From the NCBI GenBank assembly GCA_937944105.1, contig CALDZP010000001.1, forward strand, positions 21,739 through 85,738: a DNA stretch of 64,000 bases. The letters are read 5' to 3'. Below the pieces are notes generated by a model. It was not told the DNA's origin. It did not search any database and saw only the letters and a list, made by a program, of their open reading frames with translations. This stretch comes from an uncultured Ignavibacteria bacterium. GTDB taxonomy: Bacteria; Bacteroidota; Ignavibacteria; Ch128b. The translations under genes and the position numbers were made by a program. Every line of letters begins with the position of its first letter. Position 1 is the stretch's first letter. Shown piece by piece: positions 9,739-19,145 of the stretch.

Positions 9739-9774
9739 AAAAAAAGACCCCTTTGAAAAAAGGGGTCTTTTTTT
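9739..9774 (+). terminator. Rho-independent terminator after the gene remnant
   Basis: GACCCCTTT (9746-9754) pairs with AAAGGGGTC (9759-9767), loop GAAA, flanked by an A-run on the left and a run of seven T on the right. The A-run extends the stem and would also allow termination in the minus direction. Confidence 0.9.
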
Positions 9775-9988
9775 ATTAAAACCTCATCTACCTTAATTCT
9801 TTATTTTATCCTCTCCCTCAAAAATAGTTTATGATTAACTGTGAAAATATCTATTTATTCCTTCTTTCTTTAACATACGAAATTTTGATTTCCATTTTCT
9901 TTAAGAATGAAATTAAATGTAGATTTTGAAAAAAATAATCATTGAATTAAATTTGATTTGACTATTACCAACAAAGAGGAGCATCGTT
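9775..9988 (+). promoter_or_regulatory. Leader and promoter of the propeller gene at 9989
   Basis: The 9502-9988 gap holds, in order, the rplM promoter, the gene remnant, a terminator and this stretch. It contains TTTG (9925-9928), a 19-nt spacer and TAAATTTG (9948-9955), an exact Bacteroidota-type promoter on the plus strand with a predicted start near 9962. AGAGGAG then precedes the ATG at 9989. Nothing else was seen. Confidence 0.6.
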
Positions 9989-12913
9989 ATGAAAAAAGTT
10001 ATTTTAACAGTTCTGTTAATTACAGGTCTTTTATCTGCACAAGAATTTAATCTCGAATGGATTAATCCCAAACCGACTGGTGCAAATCTATTGGATATCG
10101 AATTAATCACACCAAATAACCTCCAAATTTATGGTGTAGCTGGCACCAAACTCTCTTCAAATGATGGATTAACAACGATTAATTTAAACTTCATAAATGA
10201 AAGTCGGACTGATGTTTGGGCAGTTGATTTTGTCACTCCAACGATGGGTTACTTATGTGGGGAAAATGGATTAATTATGAAAACAACAGATGGTGGAATT
10301 AACTGGACACTTCAAAATTCATGGGTCACTAGTCGTTTATATGACATAAAATTTCTAAATCCTGATTCTGGAATTGCTGTTGGAGCAAGCGGATTAGTTT
10401 TAATTACAACTGATGGTGGTAACAACTGGACAACTACCTATTACCAAACAAGTACAAATTATAAAGTTTTTATTGTCAACAGAAATTTAATTTTTATTGG
10501 TTCTGCTTATTCAGGAGGTCGACTGGCAAAATCTACTGATTTTGGAACTACCTGGATTCCATTAACACCTTCGGTACTGACTTCCTCGGTTTATTCAATT
10601 TATTTTGTTAATGAAAACCAGGGATGGATAGGCACTGCATCGAATGGAATCTTATATACTTCTGACGGAGGAACGAACTGGGTTCAGCAGATTTCATCAA
10701 CAAACATAATTTATGATTTAAAATTTTCCACTGCTGAAATTGGATTTGCGGTCGACTCGAAAGGTTTCATTTATTCAACAACTAATGGGGGTACGAACTG
10801 GTCTGTCTATCAAACCCTATCTAAAAGGGCTCTTAGGGCAGTAGCTATTGATGGATTTAATGTATATGTAGTTGGCGAGGCTGGAAGCATTTATAGGAGT
10901 TCAGACCAAGGTACAACCTGGGATGAAAAATTCTCATACATTGGTCAGGCGCTTGAATTTCAGAGAAGGGTGATATTTGTTAATCAAAATGTTGGTTATA
11001 TTTGTGGAGGCTCTTCAAGTGCAAGCGATTCTCTTGGATATGTGTTAAAAACAACTGATGGCGGATTAACTTGGTTTCAATTACCCTATAACTTTAAAAC
11101 TCAACTTTATGCTATTGCCGCACCATACGAGAATGTAATTTATACTTCTGCAGGTTCAAGTCTTGTATTTAAATCTACTGATGGTGGAAACACATGGACT
11201 AAATCAACAATCTATGCTACTGCAACAACCTTATGGGATATTCAATTTTTTGATGAAAATATTGGTTATGCTTGTGGCTCAAGTGGTAGAATTTTTAAAA
11301 CAACTGATGGCGGAATAAATTGGTCGTTATTAACAAGCCCATTCGGTACTTCAACGGTTTATTCAATGGCAATATTGGATGCTAATACAGTCGTTGCAAC
11401 AGGTGTTAGTGCAAAAGCTTATAAAACAACTGATGGTGGTTCAACCTGGATTACTCTTAATGCAAATATTCCAGGTAGTTATTTTATTGTAAGATTTTAT
11501 CAAAACACAGGATACATAGGTTCATATGTTTCGCCTTCAGGATATATTTCAAAATCAACCGATGGTGGTAATACATGGAATGCTGTCACATCTTATCCTG
11601 GAACGCAAAGTGTATGGGGAATTGCTGTTAAAAGCGAAGATACTGTTTTTGTTGTAGATCTTTATGGTTATGTATATTATTCAACTAATGGTGGCACAAG
11701 CTGGATTTCAGTTCCTAGAATTTTTGGAACAAACTCATTTTATTGTTCTTTAGGTGGAAATAATTTATTTATAAGTGGTTCAAATGGAGCAATAATTAGA
11801 GGTTATTTCCAACCAGCACCTCCTCCTGAAACAAGGACAGTTGTTTATAATTCTGGCTGGAATATCCTTTCTGTTCCATTGCAAACAAATGATATGAGAA
11901 AAAATTCTCTTTTCCCTGATGCTATCAGTTCTGCTTTTGCTTACTCCAACGACGGTTATTACACTGAGGATACTCTTAAAATGGGCAAAGGTTACTGGTT
12001 AAAATTCGGTGATGCAGGGAGTGTTAATATAACTGGCAATAAAGCACAAAGTTATTCTCTAAACTTAAATGCTGGATGGAATCTCATTGGAACATTTGAC
12101 TTTAATGCTCAAACAAGTGACATTCAAACAAATCCTCCAAACATAATTGCATCAAATTTCTTCAAATACGATAAAGGATATAAAACAACTGATGTTTTGG
12201 AAATCGGAAAAGGTTACTGGATAAAACTCAGTCAATCAGGTACACTCTCATTCCCTTCAGTGATTAAAAAATCTACTTCTCAAAGTCAAAGTAAATTTGG
12301 TGGAGAATTATCTGTAATAGTAACAGACAGAGCTGGTAATTGCGGGGAGCTTTTCTTTATTCAAACTCAAAGTGGTATCTCATTAGAATTACCACCAGAA
12401 CCACCAAATGGTATTTTTGATGTGAGATTTGAAAACGACAGAGTAGCTGAAATTTTTGATCAGGAATTTAAAATTTTTAAAATTAATTCCGCATCTTATC
12501 CTGTGGAAATTGAATTAAAAGGATTTAATGGTGAGGTAATAGATTGCATTAATGGTGAGTTAATAAATAAAAAATTAAAGGCTGGGGAGAAACTTGTAAT
12601 TGACAATAAAAACATAACAAGACTTAAGATTAGACCAGTAGATCTTGTGTATGATTTTGCTCTGCATCAAAATTATCCCAATCCTTTTAATCCGATAACG
12701 ACTATAAAATTTTCGATTCCTGAAAAATTAAATGTTCGTATTACCGTTTATGATGTTTTAGGAAGAAAAGTAAAAGATTTAATTGACGAGTTGAAAGAAG
12801 CAGGAATACACAATGTTAAATTTGATGGAAGTGAATTCTCCTCAGGTATTTATTTCTATCGAATTGACGCTGGTAAATATTCAGAAGTGAAAAAAATGAT
12901 TCTGATAAAATAA
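9989..12913 (+). CDS. Large secreted beta-propeller protein (YCF48/BNR-like) with T9SS tail
   Basis: 974 aa. Signal peptide MKKVILTVLLITGLLSAQ. Residues about 30-610 carry twelve copies of a TTDGGxxW-type motif (Asp-box/YCF48 repeats), spaced for one or two seven-bladed propellers. Residues about 620-760 hold two related segments, each with a GWN strand followed by GKGYW, a module often seen before T9SS tails. The last 85 residues are a T9SS type A sorting domain from LHQNYPNPFNP to KKMILIK. It should be exported by Sec and T9SS and anchored on the cell surface. No catalytic motif is visible, so binding or adhesion is the most that can be inferred. It stands alone with its own promoter (9925-9955) and terminator (12948-12992). 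Confidence 0.88.
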   Translation: MKKVILTVLLITGLLSAQEFNLEWINPKPTGANLLDIELITPNNLQIYGVAGTKLSSNDGLTTINLNFINESRTDVWAVDFVTPTMGYLCGENGLIMKTTDGGINWTLQNSWVTSRLYDIKFLNPDSGIAVGASGLVLITTDGGNNWTTTYYQTSTNYKVFIVNRNLIFIGSAYSGGRLAKSTDFGTTWIPLTPSVLTSSVYSIYFVNENQGWIGTASNGILYTSDGGTNWVQQISSTNIIYDLKFSTAEIGFAVDSKGFIYSTTNGGTNWSVYQTLSKRALRAVAIDGFNVYVVGEAGSIYRSSDQGTTWDEKFSYIGQALEFQRRVIFVNQNVGYICGGSSSASDSLGYVLKTTDGGLTWFQLPYNFKTQLYAIAAPYENVIYTSAGSSLVFKSTDGGNTWTKSTIYATATTLWDIQFFDENIGYACGSSGRIFKTTDGGINWSLLTSPFGTSTVYSMAILDANTVVATGVSAKAYKTTDGGSTWITLNANIPGSYFIVRFYQNTGYIGSYVSPSGYISKSTDGGNTWNAVTSYPGTQSVWGIAVKSEDTVFVVDLYGYVYYSTNGGTSWISVPRIFGTNSFYCSLGGNNLFISGSNGAIIRGYFQPAPPPETRTVVYNSGWNILSVPLQTNDMRKNSLFPDAISSAFAYSNDGYYTEDTLKMGKGYWLKFGDAGSVNITGNKAQSYSLNLNAGWNLIGTFDFNAQTSDIQTNPPNIIASNFFKYDKGYKTTDVLEIGKGYWIKLSQSGTLSFPSVIKKSTSQSQSKFGGELSVIVTDRAGNCGELFFIQTQSGISLELPPEPPNGIFDVRFENDRVAEIFDQEFKIFKINSASYPVEIELKGFNGEVIDCINGELINKKLKAGEKLVIDNKNITRLKIRPVDLVYDFALHQNYPNPFNPITTIKFSIPEKLNVRITVYDVLGRKVKDLIDELKEAGIHNVKFDGSEFSSGIYFYRIDAGKYSEVKKMILIK

Positions 12914-12947
12914 ATTCTACTTCAGGCTTAAAGTTTTTAGATCATTT

Positions 12948-12992
12948 AAAGATTAACGGATAGGAGATAACCTGTCCGTTAATCTTTTAATT
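12948..12992 (+). terminator. Terminator after the propeller gene
   Basis: Thirteen-base arms: AAAGATTAACGGA (12948-12960) pairs with TCCGTTAATCTTT (12975-12987), with an inner AGG/CCT pairing. It is followed by AATTTT. It lies between convergent genes and is best oriented for the plus strand. Confidence 0.8.
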
Positions 12993-13102
12993 TTCCACCC
13001 TTAGAGTACTATTACAATTAAGAAATCGACTCAGCATAACAAACATTTTATTTCTAATACTTTTCAAAAATCTATCATGAACTTCGTTTAAGAAAAATTT
13101 AA

Positions 13103-15304
13103 TTACGGTGTAAATGGATTATTTGACCCTGTTTTAAGTCTGTTTATAGTTTTTACGATTTCTTCTTTTAATTCTTTACTTTCATCGAAATTTAGTATTT
13201 GTTCACAAACTTGAATTATTTTCAATCTGTTTTTAGAAAAAGAATACCAACCTAAAATTTCAGCAACTGCAACTCTAAGTTCTGCGGGTTTTTCAACATC
13301 TTGCAATATTGAAAACAAAGTTATCAAAGCATCTTCGTAAACATATTTACGAAAGGTTCTTAGCTCAGATAATTTTCTTTTTAAGCTTAATGAATCATTC
13401 AATACAACATCAAATATTTCTTTCTGTCTTCGTTTATCTGGCAATCTTATATAAAATGCAGTTGAATCAAAATCATACTTAAATTTATTAGCAATGATTC
13501 TTTCTGTTTCTTTTCTAATTAACTCGATATTTTCATCAGAATTATTTAATTCAATAACGGATTTAGCATTATATCTTACTCTATCAGATTCATCATCAAA
13601 AGCAGATTTAACTATAAGATGTATAAACTCCTTTTTTCCGATCAAACCCATCCAGATTACAGAAAATCTTCTTATTAATTCATTTGGATCGTTTATTGAT
13701 TTGTGGAGAATTAACTCAAAGTTTTTATCTCTTAACTCAGCAAGACATTTAAGTGCCATTAATCGAACATTTGGCGATGGGTCTTTCAAATAAATATTCA
13801 TTAATTGATCGGATATTTTTTCTCTCTTTATCTTAAATAAATGTAAGAGAGCAAATGTTCGAATAACAGGATCACTGGATATTAAAAATTTTTTCAAATC
13901 TTTTTCTGAAAAATTTTTTAATTCAATTTCCAAATTATTTTTTAATCTATTTGAAAATTTAAATGTTGGATCCCCAATTAAATGTGATTCAAGATAATTG
14001 TTATATTTATGCCATTTACCTATACTAAAATTTAAGTTCAAAAGACCAATTAATTCGGTTACAAATAAATCTTGCAGAACATTAACAGAATTAGCAATTG
14101 CTGCTATCGTTTCTCCATTACCAAAAACATATTCTCCTGCAATATACTCCTCAAGATGAAATGAGCCATTAAAACATTCGTCAAAGACTACAACTTTTGC
14201 CTGAGGTTTTAATTTTCTAATATCGTTGATGTAAATATCAAGATTATAATTTAAGATTGAATCTTGCCTCATAATTCTTTCGTCAAATGCTCCCTCAAAC
14301 CATGCATCGGGAACATTTAAAGATCTTTTGAAATTTTCCTTGACTTCATCAATTGATTCACCTCGCTCTTTAGCCGCTCTTAATTTTGATCGAAGATAAA
14401 ATTTTACACTTTCAATATTCTCGTTGACATTCCTCGCTTTTCTATAGCTTGAAAGTAATTGAGCATCACTAACACCATGTGCATGAAAAATTGCTAAATC
14501 CAATTCTGGATTTTCAAGTTCGGATAAAATTACTTTTTTAATTTCTTTATTCATCTCATAAAAATATTTTTTAAATCTTCCACCAGAATTAAATGCCAAT
14601 GGAAAATGTTCAAGTAAAATCAATGATTCATCAACCCATGATGTTAGTGATTCGGAGTTATAACCATGACCTGTAAATACAAGAACATTATTCAAATAAT
14701 TTTCAGCTTCTTTTTGTTTGACTATTCTTAATAAGTACTGTTCTATTTTTTCGTATTTCAAAGAGTCAGGTGATGGTTTAATTCGTGCTGTATAAATTTC
14801 TTTCTCAATTTTTTGAGGTGAATCGGGTAATAATCGATAATAGAAATATAATTTATTGACCGAGTCCTTTCTTAAAAATTCAAATTTAAGGTCTAAGTCA
14901 TCATAAAAACGATCTGATGGAACTGAGGATCTATCCCAAGAAAATCTTGTTTCATCAAGTTTAAAAGCTGAAGTCAAATGCTGGGCTTCTCTAATCATGG
15001 GAATTGGAATATCACCAATGAAGACAGCGCCTTCAAGTTTTGGTTCTGAGTTATAAAGTTTGATTATTTCGTTTTTAACTTCTTCAGGATTTAGCCAATT
15101 ACTCACCAGTATAAAAGTTGGAAGATTGTCGTTTTCAATTGATTTTTTGTATTGAACTATTGCATCAAATGTTTTTTGAAAAGTGATACTATCTACAAAA
15201 ATTGCAAATGACGTTTTACCTTTCTTTTCAGGATAATAAATCTTTATATCTGCAAAATGAAAATTGTAGTGAATAAGAATCAAAAGCACAATTAATTTTT
15301 TCAT
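13103..15304 (-). CDS. C25 (gingipain-like) cysteine peptidase fused to HEAT repeats
   Basis: 733 aa, signal peptide in the first 18 residues. The N-terminal part reads as a C25-like clan CD peptidase: a Rossmann-like stretch ending in FIGDIPIPM, then SDRFYDDLD, then His213 in FTGHG followed by TSW, and Cys377 in DECFNGSF. These match the gingipain order: GDxPxP, D-x-YxxLD, TGHG...W, and Cys in CxNGxF. A second candidate, HAHG at 274-277, lies in between, so the His-Cys distance is far longer than in gingipains. From about residue 460 to 700 there are repeated helical pairs with DPxxxVR patterns, i.e. HEAT repeats. There is no T9SS tail. Last gene of the TonB-lipoprotein-barrel-propeller operon, 62 bp behind it. 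Activity is not proven. Confidence 0.75.
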   Translation of the reverse strand: MKKLIVLLILIHYNFHFADIKIYYPEKKGKTSFAIFVDSITFQKTFDAIVQYKKSIENDNLPTFILVSNWLNPEEVKNEIIKLYNSEPKLEGAVFIGDIPIPMIREAQHLTSAFKLDETRFSWDRSSVPSDRFYDDLDLKFEFLRKDSVNKLYFYYRLLPDSPQKIEKEIYTARIKPSPDSLKYEKIEQYLLRIVKQKEAENYLNNVLVFTGHGYNSESLTSWVDESLILLEHFPLAFNSGGRFKKYFYEMNKEIKKVILSELENPELDLAIFHAHGVSDAQLLSSYRKARNVNENIESVKFYLRSKLRAAKERGESIDEVKENFKRSLNVPDAWFEGAFDERIMRQDSILNYNLDIYINDIRKLKPQAKVVVFDECFNGSFHLEEYIAGEYVFGNGETIAAIANSVNVLQDLFVTELIGLLNLNFSIGKWHKYNNYLESHLIGDPTFKFSNRLKNNLEIELKNFSEKDLKKFLISSDPVIRTFALLHLFKIKREKISDQLMNIYLKDPSPNVRLMALKCLAELRDKNFELILHKSINDPNELIRRFSVIWMGLIGKKEFIHLIVKSAFDDESDRVRYNAKSVIELNNSDENIELIRKETERIIANKFKYDFDSTAFYIRLPDKRRQKEIFDVVLNDSLSLKRKLSELRTFRKYVYEDALITLFSILQDVEKPAELRVAVAEILGWYSFSKNRLKIIQVCEQILNFDESKELKEEIVKTINRLKTGSNNPFTP

Positions 15305-15366
15305 AATGTATTCCTCATTACCGTTTAATTATATCTAAAAATCTAAAAACAAACTAAACAGAATGG

Positions 15367-17622
15367 TTACTTTAAATAAATCATTTTTTTCGTATCAAAT
15401 AAATTTCCAGCTCTCAATCTATAAAAAAATATACCAGACGAAATTTGAATTAAATTTGATGAAATTTTTCCAGAAATTTCTTCCATAGAAAAATCTATTT
15501 CATAAATACCTGGTTTGTAGTAATCACTCACTAAAGTTTTTATTTTCCTTCCAAGCAAATCGAAAATCTCCAATTCAATAAATACCTCTGAGCTACCGCT
15601 TAGATTCGGGATTGAAAATTTAATTTTTGTTCTGGAGTTAAATGGATTGGGATAATTTTGGTATAAAGTGAAAACTTCAGGATATAGTTTATCATCATTT
15701 TCAATCGAAGTTAATTTTTCAGATGCTATTAAATAACCATTCGAAGTTCCTAAAAACAATCTTCCAAATTTATTAACAGCCGATGAAAATATTATGTATT
15801 TGTTTGTAAGTGATGTATCAAGTTGCCAGTTTAGACCACTATTCGATGTTTTTAGTATAGCAGCATTATATGTAGCTATGAAACCTAAAGAATCGTTGTA
15901 AAACGAGATTGTATAAAAACTTGAATCGATATTATTTATTCCATGATCAATATAATTCCAGCTAATGCCTTTATTTGTAGTTAAACAAATAAATCCAATT
16001 CCAACTGCCCATGCTTTATTTTCATTTATTATGACAATGTCTTTAAAGTCCTTTTTTGAAAGGTGTACAGGAAAACTTATAAAATCAGTAACTGTATCCC
16101 AGCTAACTCCACCATTTGTTGTTCTAATCATCCATCTTTGTGGACCTGCAATGATTCCAATATTTTCGTCAAAGAAGGCAAGGTTACCGGAGATATAGCC
16201 AGGTCCATTTAAAATGTTAACTTCAAACCAGTTTTCACCCTGATCTGTAGTTTTATAAATGTGATATTCACCATAATCGTTTATGCTCATCCAAGCATAG
16301 CCAACTTCTGTAGTTGGGAAGTGCAAACCACCTACTTTATTACGAGCATTAAATGGAACAGGTTCAAGAACCGTTCGCCATGATTCCCCACCATCAGTTG
16401 TTTTAACTATATGTCTATTTTCCTTTAGAATAAATCCTGTCGTCTCATTTATAAATTGCATAGCTACCGATTCCCACATTGGCGCACTTGATTTATAGTA
16501 CCAGATATTTCCATCAACATCATCAGTTTTGTAAAAATCAGAGTATCGTGTTATTGCAAAACCTTTATTTCCAATAAATTGAATTCCATAAATTGAATTA
16601 GGTGTAAACCATTTATGTAAGTTCCAGCTTAGACCAAAATCGTTTGAAATTAAAATATGTGAACCAATTCCAAGCACAATTACTTTGTCACCGTATCCAG
16701 CTATAGCTTTCAATCCGAAAGAATAGGTCAAAAATGATGCATACCAGTTTTCGCCACCATCTGTTGTTTTTGAAATATAAGCAAGTGAAAAACCATTACT
16801 TCCGACAGCAATACCTTCAAAAGGATTTTTAAAGTATGAATCTTTTACTCTATCATAATTATTTAAAGGGTATTGAGTTTTCTTGTTCCAAGTTTTCCCG
16901 CCATCGGTTGATTTATAAATAGGAGTAACAACTCCCCAGTATTCATTACCTTCCCCAAGAGAAATTACATCGGTTGAATTTAACCACTTAACAGTTTTTT
17001 GATCTCTAAAAAACACATCATTGATTGGATTAGATTTCAGCCATGTGTTTCCACCATCTGTAGTGTAGCGCTGGGCGTCTTTTTTATCACTAACAATTAC
17101 TCCAAAATTCTCATCATAAAAATCAATATCATACCATCGAGATGCAGTAGTTGCGGAAACCAAAGAATCTTTTTTATTCCAGCTCATTCCTCCATCAGTC
17201 GTTCTCATTATATAAACTGAGCGGTATTTACCTACTGAAATATGACCAATTAAAGGATTTGTAAAGTAGATTGCATCAAAATAAGTGAAATCCGATTGAA
17301 TCAATGATTCATTCCAATTCTCTCCGCCATCAACAGTAATTAAAATTCTACCATTTGCTGTACCAATCCAACCATAAGATTGATTGTAGAAGAAGACTTT
17401 AAGGAAATCATATTGATAAGGGATATTTTTTCTTATCCAATTATTTCCACCATCAGTTGTTTTAAGCAAAATACCTTTGTTACCAACAATCCAGCCGAGT
17501 TGATCATCAATTAAACAAACATCATTTAACTCCGATTCAATATCGGGAGAAAGAACTGGAACAAAATTCTGGCATAACCCTTCGTTCACCAAAAAGAACA
17601 AAATAAAAATTACAGCTATCAT
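15367..17622 (-). CDS. Secreted YCF48/BNR propeller protein with T9SS tail
   Basis: 751 aa from ATG 17622. GAGG nine bases upstream supports this start; a TTG at 17637 would add five residues including an Arg, and remains possible. Hydrophobic signal segment ending in EGLCQ. About twelve Asp-box motifs (TTDGGxNW and variants such as TSNSGLNW) run from residue 50 to 650. The last 90 residues form a T9SS type A tail from LYQNYPNPFNS to KKMIYLK. It sits between the barrel gene and the C25-HEAT gene on one transcript, so it is probably a surface partner of the TonB/barrel system. It resembles the 9989 protein in plan, but the stretch before the tail differs. Confidence 0.86.
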   Translation of the reverse strand: MIAVIFILFFLVNEGLCQNFVPVLSPDIESELNDVCLIDDQLGWIVGNKGILLKTTDGGNNWIRKNIPYQYDFLKVFFYNQSYGWIGTANGRILITVDGGENWNESLIQSDFTYFDAIYFTNPLIGHISVGKYRSVYIMRTTDGGMSWNKKDSLVSATTASRWYDIDFYDENFGVIVSDKKDAQRYTTDGGNTWLKSNPINDVFFRDQKTVKWLNSTDVISLGEGNEYWGVVTPIYKSTDGGKTWNKKTQYPLNNYDRVKDSYFKNPFEGIAVGSNGFSLAYISKTTDGGENWYASFLTYSFGLKAIAGYGDKVIVLGIGSHILISNDFGLSWNLHKWFTPNSIYGIQFIGNKGFAITRYSDFYKTDDVDGNIWYYKSSAPMWESVAMQFINETTGFILKENRHIVKTTDGGESWRTVLEPVPFNARNKVGGLHFPTTEVGYAWMSINDYGEYHIYKTTDQGENWFEVNILNGPGYISGNLAFFDENIGIIAGPQRWMIRTTNGGVSWDTVTDFISFPVHLSKKDFKDIVIINENKAWAVGIGFICLTTNKGISWNYIDHGINNIDSSFYTISFYNDSLGFIATYNAAILKTSNSGLNWQLDTSLTNKYIIFSSAVNKFGRLFLGTSNGYLIASEKLTSIENDDKLYPEVFTLYQNYPNPFNSRTKIKFSIPNLSGSSEVFIELEIFDLLGRKIKTLVSDYYKPGIYEIDFSMEEISGKISSNLIQISSGIFFYRLRAGNLFDTKKMIYLK

Positions 17623-17633
17623 TGTGATAATCC

Positions 17634-19145
17634 TCAATAAATCTTTGTTCGATAAATTAATATTGATTTAATCGATGAATTATTATTCTTTGTTTTGATA
17701 TTTTCTTTTTTAGGCATCAGGTCGATATAACTTAGTTCTAAAACAAATTCTCCATCTTTTACAACTAACTGCGTTGAAATAGAAAATTCATACTTAAAAT
17801 AATCAGTTGTAAAATATTCAAAGTCATTCTCTTGAAATGGTGAGAAATAATATCCAGTATTAAAATATCGTAATCCTGAGTTTTTTACTAAATTTTTTTC
17901 TAATGACAATGCCGATCTTATCATAATTTTCTCACTGAAGTTGAATTTTAATCCAGAGAGAAATGAATAAAGGTTAGATTTCAAATCAAAATAAACATCA
18001 CCATAATAATCTCTTAAATTCATTTTTAATTTTCCAGCACCAACCCCAGTAAATAACAATAAATCGTTTGTGAATTTATAATTAAAAATTCCTTTGATTA
18101 TAAAAAATTTTTGATAGTTTTCAGACAGAGTAACAAAATAATCAGGATGTCTTGACCAAGATTCTGAAGTGAAATATTCGATCTGTAAAATATGATCAAG
18201 TTTATCAGTAAAATTAAAATTGGACATTACATTTAATCGTAAGTAATCATTTTCAAAATGTCCTCTACTTTGTGGATTATTAACTTCTTCTTTTTGAATA
18301 ATTTGTTCTATTCCTTTATTTAGATTTCCCATAATTTGAAATTTTGCCAGTGGATTAAATAAAAAATGACCATCAACTGAATAAGCATTAAAATATCCCA
18401 GCCTTGTTTCTGTCTTTTTCTTAACAACTATCGGGAATGCATAACCCTGAAACTTGAATAAAGTGATTTCTTTATAAACAGCACTTTCATCTTCTTTATA
18501 AGATATTTCTTCCTTGCTATCAATAATCTGGACGTCAATACCTCCTTTTAAGAAATCAAATAAATCGTAGCTTCCTCCCAATTTAAATCGGATAATCCTG
18601 TGCTGTGAAGTTGGCTTAGGAGAAACTTTTTTCAAACCCTCATCAACAAAATATTCAAGTTGTGCTCCCAGTGTTGATTTCTCAGTTAATTGATTAAAAT
18701 AATTAGCGTCGAAATATATTCCATTAAAAATTGAAGAACCCGAGGAACTGTCTCCCAGCAAAAATGGATTTCCAGATTTAAAATCCTTTGTAAAAATCCA
18801 ATTCCAGTTTTTTCTGATTTCTTTATTAAAACTAAATTTACCTTTGAATATCTGATTCTCACCAATTCTTTTTTTGCCAGAAAAATGAATTTCGTAAAAG
18901 TCTGTTTTTTCAGGCACAAAGAATCTTCTTAAATAATTATTACTGGAATTAAAGAAGAAAGTTGTTTTCAATTTTTCATCATCCAGATCATAACTCAACA
19001 GGGCAGGATTATTAGTTAGGTTATAAAGATTAAACGAAGTGTCCGGTTTGGTAGATAGATCTCTTAAATCGTAAATAAAATTCTGAGAATAAATTTCATT
19101 GATTAGTAAAATTGTTGCAATAACAATTATAAAAATGTTTTTCAT
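17634..19145 (-). CDS. Predicted outer-membrane beta-barrel protein, unknown function
   Basis: 503 aa with a signal peptide (MKNIFIIVIATILLINEIYSQ). The rest is rich in alternating hydrophobic and polar residues with aromatic girdles, typical of a barrel, for example RHPDYFVTLSENYQKFFI and the end SIKSILIYRTKIY. The start overlaps the lipoprotein stop by one base (TAATG), so the two are translationally coupled. In Bacteroidota, TonB receptor plus DUF4876 lipoprotein often travel with a third barrel protein of the DUF6850 kind; this gene is in that place, but the family assignment is from position, not from a match. No catalytic motif is seen. Confidence 0.65.
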   Translation of the reverse strand: MKNIFIIVIATILLINEIYSQNFIYDLRDLSTKPDTSFNLYNLTNNPALLSYDLDDEKLKTTFFFNSSNNYLRRFFVPEKTDFYEIHFSGKKRIGENQIFKGKFSFNKEIRKNWNWIFTKDFKSGNPFLLGDSSSGSSIFNGIYFDANYFNQLTEKSTLGAQLEYFVDEGLKKVSPKPTSQHRIIRFKLGGSYDLFDFLKGGIDVQIIDSKEEISYKEDESAVYKEITLFKFQGYAFPIVVKKKTETRLGYFNAYSVDGHFLFNPLAKFQIMGNLNKGIEQIIQKEEVNNPQSRGHFENDYLRLNVMSNFNFTDKLDHILQIEYFTSESWSRHPDYFVTLSENYQKFFIIKGIFNYKFTNDLLLFTGVGAGKLKMNLRDYYGDVYFDLKSNLYSFLSGLKFNFSEKIMIRSALSLEKNLVKNSGLRYFNTGYYFSPFQENDFEYFTTDYFKYEFSISTQLVVKDGEFVLELSYIDLMPKKENIKTKNNNSSIKSILIYRTKIY

